A DNA stretch of 64,000 nt from contig NC_088301.1 of the NCBI RefSeq assembly GCF_032854445.1, positions 25,590,402 to 25,654,401 on the forward strand, in the 5' to 3' direction. Under the pieces are notes generated by a model. The model saw nothing but the letters and a program-made list of their open reading frames with translations. It was not told the origin of the DNA and made no database searches. The position numbers were made by a program, and so were the translations under genes. This stretch comes from Liolophura sinensis (lineage: Eukaryota > Mollusca > Polyplacophora > Chitonida > Chitonidae). Below, piece after piece: positions 42,801 through 54,800 of this stretch (positions within the stretch are counted from its first letter, which is position 1; the number at the start of each line of letters is the position of its first letter).

Positions 42801-45800
42801 GGATGCAGCCATTAGCAATTGAAGTTGATCGCTCTCATTCGCATATATTTTCAAATGAAATTCAGTTATTATCCAAAAAATTGAGTACTTGTACTAGAAA
42901 AACACTGAATTGATTTTTTCTTAACTTCAATATTCAGTTTTTAACTGAATTTAACTACCTAAATACCAGGGTCTAAAATCGATGTGTATGAATTTGTTAT
43001 TCCTGCTCGAGGTTTCACCTTCTCGAGTCTGAAGTTTGATAAATGGCTTAGCAGCGAAAGTAAAACATTCTTTGCCATATATCAACATTTACCAGCAACA
43101 TCAATTTGATATAAAAGCATGTTTTTTGCTCCACGACAGAACATGGAGATGTGTGTATTCGTCATGGAAAAAATGACAGCAGAATATTTTATCTCTCTAA
43201 ATATGTAGCCTCTCTCTTTAAAGATCATTATAGTTAATACTCTGTGGGGTAATTCACTATTTGCGGGTCTTTGAATTTTCTCCTAACCCGCAGTTCACTT
43301 TCGCGGTAAATTTTATGCGATTAAAAAAAGTCAAATCAGACTTCGTTTGGAACTGCTTTTGTAGATTGAAAGATTGATATACTTGTAACAATAACTGCAA
43401 AGTGTGCAGGCTATCAGTTTGCAGTATCAACTAGGGAGGCCAAACTGAGTTCATATTTAGGCAGTCATAATTACCTTAATCAATGAAGGGATGGTAATGT
43501 ACAAAAATATTCAATTTTAATATCTTAAATGGTCAGTCGAAACAAAAAAAAAATGAATTTCCGTTGAAAAGAAAATCTCCCAGAAAATTTCACCCAGAAA
43601 ATGGTGGTCAGTACGTGGAAAAATGACTTCTAGGAACCACTGATATATCGACGCCAGGCAGGACTAGCCCGGGTTAATATTTTATGTATCAGTGATTAAA
43701 ACACTTCGTCTCTGCCGCCAAGCAAAGATGTGTTGGCCAACCCAAAGCCACGGAAAAAGCCCAACCGTTCTCCATTTTTGCACAGAGGAACTGACTTTAA
43801 GAGATAAGACGTTACATTCAGCCTACATGTATATACATCTCTTTGACACATTCTCATTTTTTCTAATCCATTTTACCTGGTACTGATCATCTTCTATATC
43901 TGTGATCTTGGCCCTGTACCAAGCATCATCATCAGAGAACTGTGCCAAGCAGAGGAAGCCAATCGTGAGCTCATCAGAGCTGGTGAGAGTTACATCGGTG
44001 CAGACGTGCTCAGCTATGTCAGCCATCAAGCTTTCTAGATCAGCACTGCGACACACAGGCTGTAGACCGAAGTTCCCTGGGTCTGTAATGTTACAGACAT
44101 ACACCTGTAACTCACTTCCTTCCTCTAAATCCAAGTTCAAATAATCCGTCAAATTGAACTGGATACCATCACACGTGAAGTCCTTCAAATCAGGTTCACA
44201 ACCATCGCCACTTTCAGAGCGAGCTATCGGGGACGGCAATTCCGAAAGTTTCTTTTTAGGAGCTGTTCTGCTGACAGAAGTTTCATCTAAAGCATTAAGT
44301 GTGTTACATACACTATCCAGAAGGGCCTCGTTAAGATCCTGCCCAGCTCCCGTACCTGGCACAGCATAACCACCTTGGATGAGGCTGTCATTAATGCTGA
44401 AAGTGTCGTCTCGCAAGTTCACCAACGCCGTGTCGTCCACAAACCCTACCACTTTGGCAACAAGTTCCTTCTGATAGATCATCTCCTCGAACCGACTACA
44501 GCTGTTATCCTCCCAGGAAATGCTCTCGGGTCTGACTTTAGCCAGAGAGCAGCGGACTGCTTGAGCGGGTAAATTCAGCAAATCTTCACAGATAGGCTGG
44601 ATTGCCGACAAAGGCACGCTTTCCACATTGCCGTAATCCAGATAAAACACTTCTGCCGAGTCCTCGGAAAGGGAGACAATCTTGGCTCTGTAGTACTGCT
44701 GGTCCTCATTACAGATGGCCACACAGAGCTGGCCAGTCTTCCACATGCTCTGGGGTATGATCGGGGTAGATGTCTGAGTCTGGCTGTAGTTGCTCTGGAG
44801 TCGAGCCATCAGGTCCTCCAACTGTGGGAGTGGGGATGTCAGCTGGCACCAGAACCGTCCCGGACTATCAGCATGACTAACGCTAACCTTCCTCTCCTCG
44901 CCCACAATCAACCTGATCTTGGGAATGTCCCTTTGAAAAACAACAAATGAGACACTTTAGAGTGGATTCCTTCTGACTTGGTGTTGTTTATCCTTCAGTA
45001 TTATTTCGGTCATTTACAAACATGCCTCCTGGTTTATTTATTTCATTAACACAGGAGAATTTTTCCCTTATAGCAGAGCAGAGTGCAAATCAATGCCCTG
45101 AAAAACTTCCTGATTTTAAAAGCTGCAGATGAAACAGCCAGATTCAAGTTAAATTCGAACACATGGCTAGCAACCCACATAACATGATTTTTGTTTTATA
45201 TCCATTGTAGGAAAGTTTTCATTTATACAGGCAGTCAGTATATTATGGGTGGAGGAAACCCAAGCGCACAGGACAATCCACTGAACTTAAGCAAGTCTTA
45301 TTGCTGGAAGTCTGGTAGTCTTCCTTAACTTCCTGTGAAACAACATGAAAAATCATCATCGCTTGCTCACCGCCACTAAGGCACCCTTAACAATAGAAGC
45401 TGCAAAAATATTGAAAATTCAGTCTGAGAATAGTGCATCTTAAGGCAAGCACCTTAGCCACGGCCCGTCCCCCGTTGAAATCATACCAAAGTAATTCAGA
45501 TTTCATACTCCTGCAACTTACTCAACACCACCTCCACCTTTGACAGATGTGGGCGTGGCAAATACATCTCCATCACTGTTACTCGCCGACTCTGCCTCTT
45601 CCTTCAGGGGTTGCCCACTGAAAGGGGAGTCCGTGAAAACCTTCTTCAGGTGAGGTGGAGTGGGGACACGTGTGTCTGTGCTCACCCCCAACCCTTCCTC
45701 TATCATCTTCCGGGCCACACAGATGCCCATGTCTAACAGCTGGACAATACAGTCTCCATCTTCTCCAACCTGTACAATGTTGGCTATTAATGACCTGAAA

Positions 45801-48800
45801 CCATACAAGAAGAACTCCAAAATTGGACAGCTATATAATATCTGACATACCTACACTAATATCAAAATTTCAGTCATTCAAAACGATGTGTCACAAAAAT
45901 TATCCTTGTCCTAAAAACAATATTTTGAAGTCAATACACTTGGTGTTAGAATCTGAGTGAGTGAGTGAGTTCTTGGGGTTTAACGCTGTACTCAAAGGAG
46001 ACTTTATTTACACACTAAATGATCACTAAACACAATATTTGTGCTATGTTAGTCTGTAAACTCCATTTAAAAAATATTATGTAAGCTTTTAAAAAAAAAA
46101 ACAAAAAAAACTATTCAAGTTGGACCTTCTGCCTATCGTGTCGACCGCAAAGCCTTCGCTGGGAGACGTCATGCCGTGAATACCTACCGGGATTATGTAA
46201 TGAAAAGCCTTGCAAAGCATAGCCGAATGCATGCCTCAGGCCTACCCACTGTGTGGTTTTCCAGAACCTATCATGTGACTTAACCTATAATTACCCCTGC
46301 CTGCACACCTCTTATTTAGCACCCAAATATTTTGAGAGATAGACTAGCGGAGTTAGAAAATTAACTATTATAAATATCAGCTCTGGGAAAAGTGTATACA
46401 GCATAGCAACTGGGCGATACGATGACCATTTTCGCTCAAATATCGGCCATGCAGACAACACAAATGCGCTCCCATCAGGTTTGTTCGACATTAATTGGAC
46501 ATCCACTGAATTACCGTAGTACTTGCAGAGAATTTTGACAGATAACAGACTATAAATGTTTATAGCCAAGTTAAGTGATACCGGTCACGACATGAGGATC
46601 CATGCAGTCGGGTCAGCCAATGGTGAGTTACACTGGCGACAACAGTTTGTCACTTAAAACTGGTGAAACTAAAAATTGAGGTAATCTTTCATGCTCTAAA
46701 AAAGGATCACTGGCAAAAATAAATAAGGTCTGAATTATACTGAATGGAAACAGGGACAACAGCCAACACAGAAATACCAGTTTAAAATTTGTCTGGGTTA
46801 TTGTTACGGGCTTCAAGTTACCGCATGCTGTGGTGTATCACACCAGCCTGTACGCAAGGTGTGAACTGGGTTGGAGGGCCGCGCTGTAGCCTCGTGGCCT
46901 TTGTAGGACGAAGGTTTGCAGCTCCCTAAAGTTCATTGCACAGCCTGCTGTTTCAAACAAGCAAGTAGCTAAACAACTTCTGCATTCAGGGAGTGAACAT
47001 CCGGATGTCTTTTCCATTTAGCTTTCTTGGGTTATATTTATTTTTACGGCTGAATTAGCAAATCTCATACGACTATGATCTAGGGGCGTTTTTGACAAGA
47101 TCTGGTCTATATTTTGTAAATCTGTTTTTAAATCCATTTTAGGCTATGTACGTAACTTTACAGTATCCTAAGTTGTGTTACTGCCGTCAGAGGCCACACC
47201 TGGGCAAGGATTCATCTTGAAATTATCTGTAAAAGTATAACAATGTTTACTGCTGTCTGTGTCGTACACAGAGAAACCTCAGATGCCAGCAGTGAATGCG
47301 CCACTGTGACGTCACAAGGTTAACAGTGGCTTAATCGTAGCAAAGTAGATTTTCTGCCATTTTAAACGATTGGACTGAATTCAGGGGACATCACACTATC
47401 TGTCTGCAGTTTGGAAAGCTCAGTGTTGGGGATTTATTTTAGCAATTTTTCAGTCATATGACAACGAAGGAGTCCTTAGAGTGCATGTAATGTTCCTCCT
47501 TGATGCAGGACAGATTTCCACCGCTCTTTTACATAGTGCAGCTTCAATGAGACGACTTACCGAAGACAAGTAAGCAAACCCGCCCAAGCCATTATACTGA
47601 TACGGGTCAAATCATTACACTCATAACTTCATCTTTTAAGGTTTTAGGTGTGACCTGACAAAGTGTTAGAATCTGAAGCTGACCACATAATAGGTGCAAA
47701 ATGGTTGGAGTAATCATCACTGTGTCCTGGATTAAATTTCGCCTTGCCGCTTTGCCCATGCTCTCTTTTCACACTGCGTACGTACTATGTGCAATAAAAC
47801 TTGCATGTAACTACCGTAACCATGGTTGCAGGTATTGCACGGTAGTTACACCTGTCATGTTATGTGCACTTACTGATCCCTGTCCAGCCAAAACCAGATT
47901 AGTATGCAATATTTCATCAACACCTGTCCACTTGTCCTCAAACAGGGCAGAAAAAATTTACCCTTATATATGTGCTTATTTGACATCTGCTGAAGGACTC
48001 TTTTACTTACAGTGGCCAGGTTGATGGGTGGAGGAATCCAGAGTGCTCTGTAAGACCAGCCCCAGAAACGTCCAGAATTTTAGAGCCACAACCAAACCAA
48101 CAAGAGATGAATTTGAACCTGTGACCTCTTTTGGTTAGGGGCTGATTCTTTCAATTTGAGTTCCAGATTTACCACTACTCACAACATTATTAATACTATT
48201 ATTAGTATTATCATCTCTATAAGAATAGTGATTTTTTTTTTCTATATGCACGAAACTTGTATAGTCGAAGAAAGTAAGTGAATCACAGTTCAGGCAGTCA
48301 ACCATTAAAACAACATCCAAAGTCAAATTCCCTAACAACTGCTTCATGAATACAATCAGCAACACAATATCTTAAAAACAATATATACACTCACTTGTCT
48401 AGCACCAAATCATTGAAGTGGTTTTTGGCTTTCATTGTCCACAGTGTGCCCTGGAATCGAATCTCACTGAGGCCACATCCTACAGCCTGGGCGGGTAGAG
48501 CCATGAATTCTGGTGGTATGGGTCGAACATTGACCTTGTCCACAGATTCTGTGCATCCGTAGTCCACAAAGAAGACATCGATCAAGTTCAAGGCAGAGTT
48601 TATTTCCCTCACCTCACCCCGGTACCACACCTCGTCTTCTGCAGACAGTGCTGCGCAGGCCTGGGTGACAGCCAGAGGTTGGTCGTCGGGCCGAGTAGAT
48701 GCCATGGCTTCATTGAAAACATCCATCATGGACTTAAGCTGGTCAGAGTTTGCCTTGAGGTGGACCCAGAAGTGACTTGGCGACTCAGAATGACTGACGG

Positions 48801-51800
48801 TCACCTCGAATCGCGAGCCCTCTATCACACGGATCCGCGTGAACAAATCGCTGGTTGCAGAGGTGTTGCAGCTCCCTGAGGGCACAGTTGTGTTTTCCAT
48901 GGTGTCAGACAAGGGAGATGGCGATTCAGACACCTGCACCTTGAGCGAATCAGTCAGCCCCGTAGACTCTGCATCACTGGCAAGGAGATGGCTTAATCCA
49001 CTGTCTGGTTTCTGCGACTCTGTGGACATGGCTAACTGAGTGCTCAGGTCCACGCCCATGTCTCTCAGCAGCACAGTGTACACCACACCTGACTCTGTCT
49101 TATCACAGCTCATCATCTCAGCCAGCAGTTTCTTCTCCGCTGTCACTTCAGCAAACTTACGCACAGCACTATGATCCCAACTAACTGGTGGACATGCAAA
49201 AAGTCTGCACTGTACAGCTTGGGCTGGCAAAGTCAGGTAATCTGGCTTTATGGACACCAGATCAGCCTCAGGGACAATGTCTGCGTTTCCATAATCCACA
49301 AAAAACACCTCCACTCCTGAGGCTTGAGTGGACACAACTTTCGCTCTGTACCAGCTCTCGTCTTCCGTGAATCGGGCCAGGCAGGGCTGGTTAGGGGAGC
49401 AAGTTATCCCCCTTTCTGACTCGGTAAGTTGTCCGCAGTAGTCAGCAATGAAATCCATCAACTCAGCTAGCTCAGTCTCCGAGGCTGCCGGCTGGCACCA
49501 AAACTGATCGGGTGATACAGAATGACTCACGAACATCTCCTCTCGGCTTCCCAATTTTAAATGGAGTTCAGTAAATGCCACATCTTGTGCTTAAAAGAGA
49601 AGAAAATGTACAGATTATCAACTATATTCTCAGACATATCATGTCTATAGGGGGAAACGTAGTAGCAGTTGGCTTAAATAATTGAAGAAGATTTAACTTT
49701 AATGAAATTCTAAGTGTACAGAATGAAATTTTGTAATTCGACTAAACTTAACAATAATGAACAAAGATTTTCAGGAAGTTGTTGCAGGTTCTTCAGACAC
49801 ACACCACTGTTATGAAATCATTTATTTATTTATCTGATTGGTGTTTTACACCATACTCAAGAATATTTCACTTATACGACAGCAGCCAGCATTATGGTGG
49901 GAGGAAACCGTGCAGGGCCTGGGGGAACCCACGACCATCCGCAGGGTGCTGAAAGCCTTTACCACGTACGGCCAAAGAGGAAGGTTATGAAATTAATACA
50001 TAGGAGAAAATAAGAGAAACATATGTAAATGATGTACCCTGATTTCAAGGTGAGGTTACAGTGGGAACTTTCAATGATAATCACTAATTATGCATTTATC
50101 TACATGACTGGTGTTTTGAATTTTTCATTTTTAAAGGTGGAGGAAACAAGAATTAAATCGGAGAGACCCCTGACCTTGTAAATGGATTCATTGAAAATAC
50201 TTTTCCACATTCATGGGAAAGCTGATCAGTTTAAGCATATAAATTGGATATTTGTCAGAACAGGGCAGGATTAAAAAGAAAAGAAAATTATTTGCAAAAT
50301 ATGAACTATACACAAATATGGATATCCCCCATGAAACTCTTCTCAAAGCATAAATCTACATCTTAATTCCAGTTTTTAATGAAAGAGCAATGTTATGTGT
50401 ACAATACCTTTGGCCGAGGACTCTGCTAAGCTGTCTGCCACTAGCTTGTCCACAATGGCAGCCACATGGTCAATGGCTGGTCCCAACAGTGTCTGGATTA
50501 GTTTCCCCTCAGAGTTCGTCATAGTCACTTCGTAGGGGTCAGTGGAAGTCAGGAAAATCACACTGACTGCCTCTCCTTCTGTGATTTCTCGTAGCTTAGC
50601 AACCTGGTGCGGGGTCAGCTGAATACCCTGGAGGCAACAGGCGAAGCCAAACGGAGGCTGAGACTGTATTGCCTGTGGTAGAGTGTAGACTTCCTTCTCC
50701 AGCACTCTGTCCTCATTACCGTAATCGATAAAACGGACATGGACCCAGGGGGGTGCCTTGTCCATGACACACGCCCGATACCACAGTCCGTCCTCAGAGA
50801 ACTTACAACAGCAAATAGATCCGGGATCAACTTTCTCCAGCGGTTCATTATCCTGTTCCAATTCGCTTGCCAGGTCCATCAGTTTCTCTGACAAGGCGTC
50901 GATCTTGGAAGTGTCATCTTCCAGCTGGATGTAGAACAACCCCGAATCATCTACATGGGTGACATAAGCAGTCTTTTTTCCTTTGGGTACATTCTGCTTT
51001 CTGTAACTGGTTCGGTTTTCCACCTTGAACGACGGACTCGGCGACTGGCTTGGTTCTTGTACTTTTTCTGGCACTTCATCAGTTGGCTTGGAAGACTCTC
51101 TTAGTTTGACACCTAAATCTTCACCTTCTTCTGAAGTCAGGTAGATCTGGTATGGCTCTTCTTTATTCGCAAATTCAACATAGACGGTTTTATCTGTGGT
51201 GTGTTCTAGGAGGTAGGCCACGTCCGCTTCACTCAGCTCGCTACATCCAATCAATCTACAGGTTAAACAATAGAATGGTTCTTTCAGCATTTCTTCAGGG
51301 ATCGCTTTAAGAGAACTCCTATCCACTTCATCCAGATTACCATAGTCCAGGAAGCGAACTGTCACTTTGGATGAGTCTGATGAGACCACCTCAGCTCTGT
51401 ACCACATCTCATCCTGAGAGAACTTCGCACAGCAGCAGTCCCCGGTGGCTGCAGTTGTCAGCGCAGGGCAGCCTTCTCCTAGCTCCTGCAATCTGTCAGC
51501 CAGTGACATCAGTTTTTCTTCATCCCGTGCAAGCTGGACAAAGACTTGCCCAGACCGTTCTACCCCGGTCACATATACCGGAGCCTTGTCTTGAGGCAGC
51601 ACTGTGCTGGGGAAGGACTGCCTGGTGCTTGGTGATTGTGATCGTCCAGCGTTTTCCAACAGCCCGGTGCTGTCTACAGGCTCACCAGATGGCACAGGTC
51701 CCTGAAGCAGTTTCATCAGCTGTAAGCCATCTTGACATTTCAACTTCAAATCAAGTGGTTCCACTGTGGACGTGATTTCGAACTCTAAACATTTTCCATC

Positions 51801-54800
51801 CACAAACTGCATGACTTCAGATATCTTCTTTGAAGAGAGCAAGGATTGCGCTCTGAACTGAATGCAAAATGGAGGAATACTTGTTAAATCTGCAGGAATT
51901 CCTCTAAGCTCTGTAACAGATGAAACCGAGTCACAGTTGCCAAAGTCAATGAACCGTACGGTAGTTTTATCCGTGCTTATCTTTAAAATCTCCGCTCTGT
52001 ACCAGGCTTCATCTTCAGAAAACCTTGCACAGCATTTGCTTCCTACTTTGGCATCATTGAGAGGGAATTTCCCTGCTGTAAAATCTGCATCATACACCTG
52101 TAACTTCTCAGAAAGCTCTGTCAATGGATCTTCGTCACCATGTTTCTGTACGAACACCAGTCCTGTGGCATCCACCTGTGTAACAAAACCCTTAAGGATG
52201 CCTGGAGTTAGCCGAGGTTTGGGTAAACTGGAAGGACTGACAGCTTCTATTCTAGTCGAGGATCCAGCATCCTCATCTTGTGGACCAGAGTCACTTTCAC
52301 TTATTAACTTCACACTGAACGGAGCTGTTTTGGTCAGAAGTTTTATGGTAATTTCCTTGTCATGTTTATCATCCAAAAGTTTTTCCACCTCTGGCAGCGC
52401 CAACGATGCCTTGGGATCTGGGAAGCAATGTAAAGCCAGTGGTGCTTGCTTGGCAAGAGCCTCTGGTATATTCTTCAATACAGCCACATCAAAGGCTTCC
52501 AAATTTCCGAAGTCTACAAATCGGACTGTGACTTCCTTGCCTTTTACCTCAACAACTTCACCTCTGTACCAGCTATCATCTTCAGAAAACTTAGCACAGC
52601 ATGCCTGCCTAAGTTGCACACTGTTCAGTCCTGGTTCCTGTTCCAGTTTTCCGGACAATCTTTGCAACTCCTCCGTCATCTGGTCTAGCTGCTCTGTGTT
52701 TTCCGTTGGCTGAATGTACAGACCTGATTTGTTCACGCATGAGACATATCCACACAGGGTGTCCCTTGGCAACGTGGGTGGTGGGTATTTCCTAACCAAT
52801 GAGGCAGAAGCTGGAGTTTCTAAACTTTCAGCGTGGCCAGCTTCCACTAACAAACTGCCAACATCACCATTGGGAGCAGTCATCTTTACAGTATTCTTTG
52901 TGATGAATTTACAATCAAGCTCCTTGTCCATAACCAATTCCTCAAAAAAGGCCAGTGCTTGACTGGTCCATACTCCAGCAGGGGCTTTCACCTGAGCCAG
53001 TCTACAAGGATACGCCAATGGTGGGACCTCCAGCAGAGAAGTGACAATTTTTCTCGTGTCTGACAATGGTATGTCTTCAGAGTTGCCATAGTCCACAAAA
53101 ACAGCATGAACAGTTTTCCCATGCACAGCAGAAATCTTCCCTCGATACCAGGCCTGGTCCTCTGTGTATTTCACAGCACAAATCTGACCTACTGTAGCAC
53201 TCTGTAACGGACTCCCCTGTCCACTTGCATACTGTTTCATCAATTCGGTCATGTTGTCAAGATCTCTCTGTGACTCGGCAGGCTGAATGTAAAACTCCTC
53301 CAACGAGACAGTGGCACTAACATAAGCTTTGAAACTTTGTCCCGTCATGTTTGGCACAGGCAAGAATTCCATAGTTTCTGTTCCCGTCTGTACAGAGCAA
53401 AGAGGGGTGAGTTGCTTGACTAGTAAGGAATCTGATTCATACAGATCAAGGTAAAACACCTCACCTTCTTTGTGGGTGATTTTGGCCTTCAGCTCTTTAT
53501 CGTGGGTAAGCTCATTGAACTTATTTTTCAGCTCAATGCTGCCATCGTCCTGGATTCCATTCAAACTGCAGTGGAAACTTTGCACAGGTATTTCAAAGAA
53601 TTCAGGCTTGACACACTTCAGTTCTGATTTCTTCACAACTTCAGCATTTCCATAGTCCACAAAGTGTACAATGCAGTCACTGCTCATGACTTGAACAACC
53701 TCTGCTCTGTACCAAAGTCCGTCCACACTGAACTTGGTCGCACAGGGCATTCCTACCGACGGGTTGACTAAGGTGTCTGTCCGACCAGCGTACGCCGTCT
53801 CAAGATCAACTGTCTCAGCAAAGGACGGCTGGCACCAGAAACTGTCCACACCATCTATGCTAGTGACGTACACAGTGACTTCTGAGTTCACCTGAACCAG
53901 ATGGATTTTGGGGAAGCTGGGGATGGTTTCTTGTGACGCTCCATGGATTTTACCCAAGCCTGCTTTCACAAGCTCTTTGGAAGCATTTTTGCCCCCAGAA
54001 AAAAGCTCAATCAAATAAGCATCTCCTTGCTTCTGATAGAAAACAGCATTAGCTTCATCTCCCACAACAGATTCTAGCAAACTCACAGCTTTAGGATTCC
54101 AGGCATCCCCAACAGGTTTGATGTGCCTTAACTTGCATTTCACAGCTAACAAAGGTATTTTCATGGTGCTTTCTTGAGGGTACTGAAGTCCAGTACAGGC
54201 TACAGTTTCCGTGTTACCATAATCCACAAACAAAACTTGAGCTTTTGATGAGGAAACTTCCACAACTCTTCCTCGATACCAGCAACCATCCTCTGAAAAC
54301 TTTGCAATGACAGGCATGTCTTTTCTCACCGAATTCGGTGGTATACCTCTGCACCTAGATTTCTCATACTGCAACTGTAAGCTTTTGTTGAGCTTAATAA
54401 TTTGCTGTTGCTGGGAAACCAACTGACACCAGAAGTTCTCCGGGTTTGTCATCCATGACACTACGACATTTGCTTTCTGTTCATTCCTGATTAGCTGCTC
54501 TTTGAAATTCCCTGCTGGTGGAGGAGCTGCTGTGTTCTTCGGGGGAGATCTTGCTGTAGTTCTTTGGCCAGGCACTTGCGTCTTCTGCGCCAGTCCAGCT
54601 TGGAGCAATGTCTGAGTTACATCTGCACCATTAGCTGGATCTGTTAGAGACACATTAGTGGCCCCTCCTTTACCACAGCAGACAAACTTACAAGTTAAAG
54701 GTTTGTCCATCGTCAACTCCTCAAATTTAGCAATGGCTTTGTCACTCCAGTCACTGCCAGATGTGTCCAGAGAGTTCAGGCTACACTTCACAGCTTGTAC

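Noticed and set aside
51862-52713. 283-codon plus-strand open frame
   Set aside because: It is antisense to the Tudor exon, whose minus-strand frame carries the conserved domains. Its own translation shows no family pattern.
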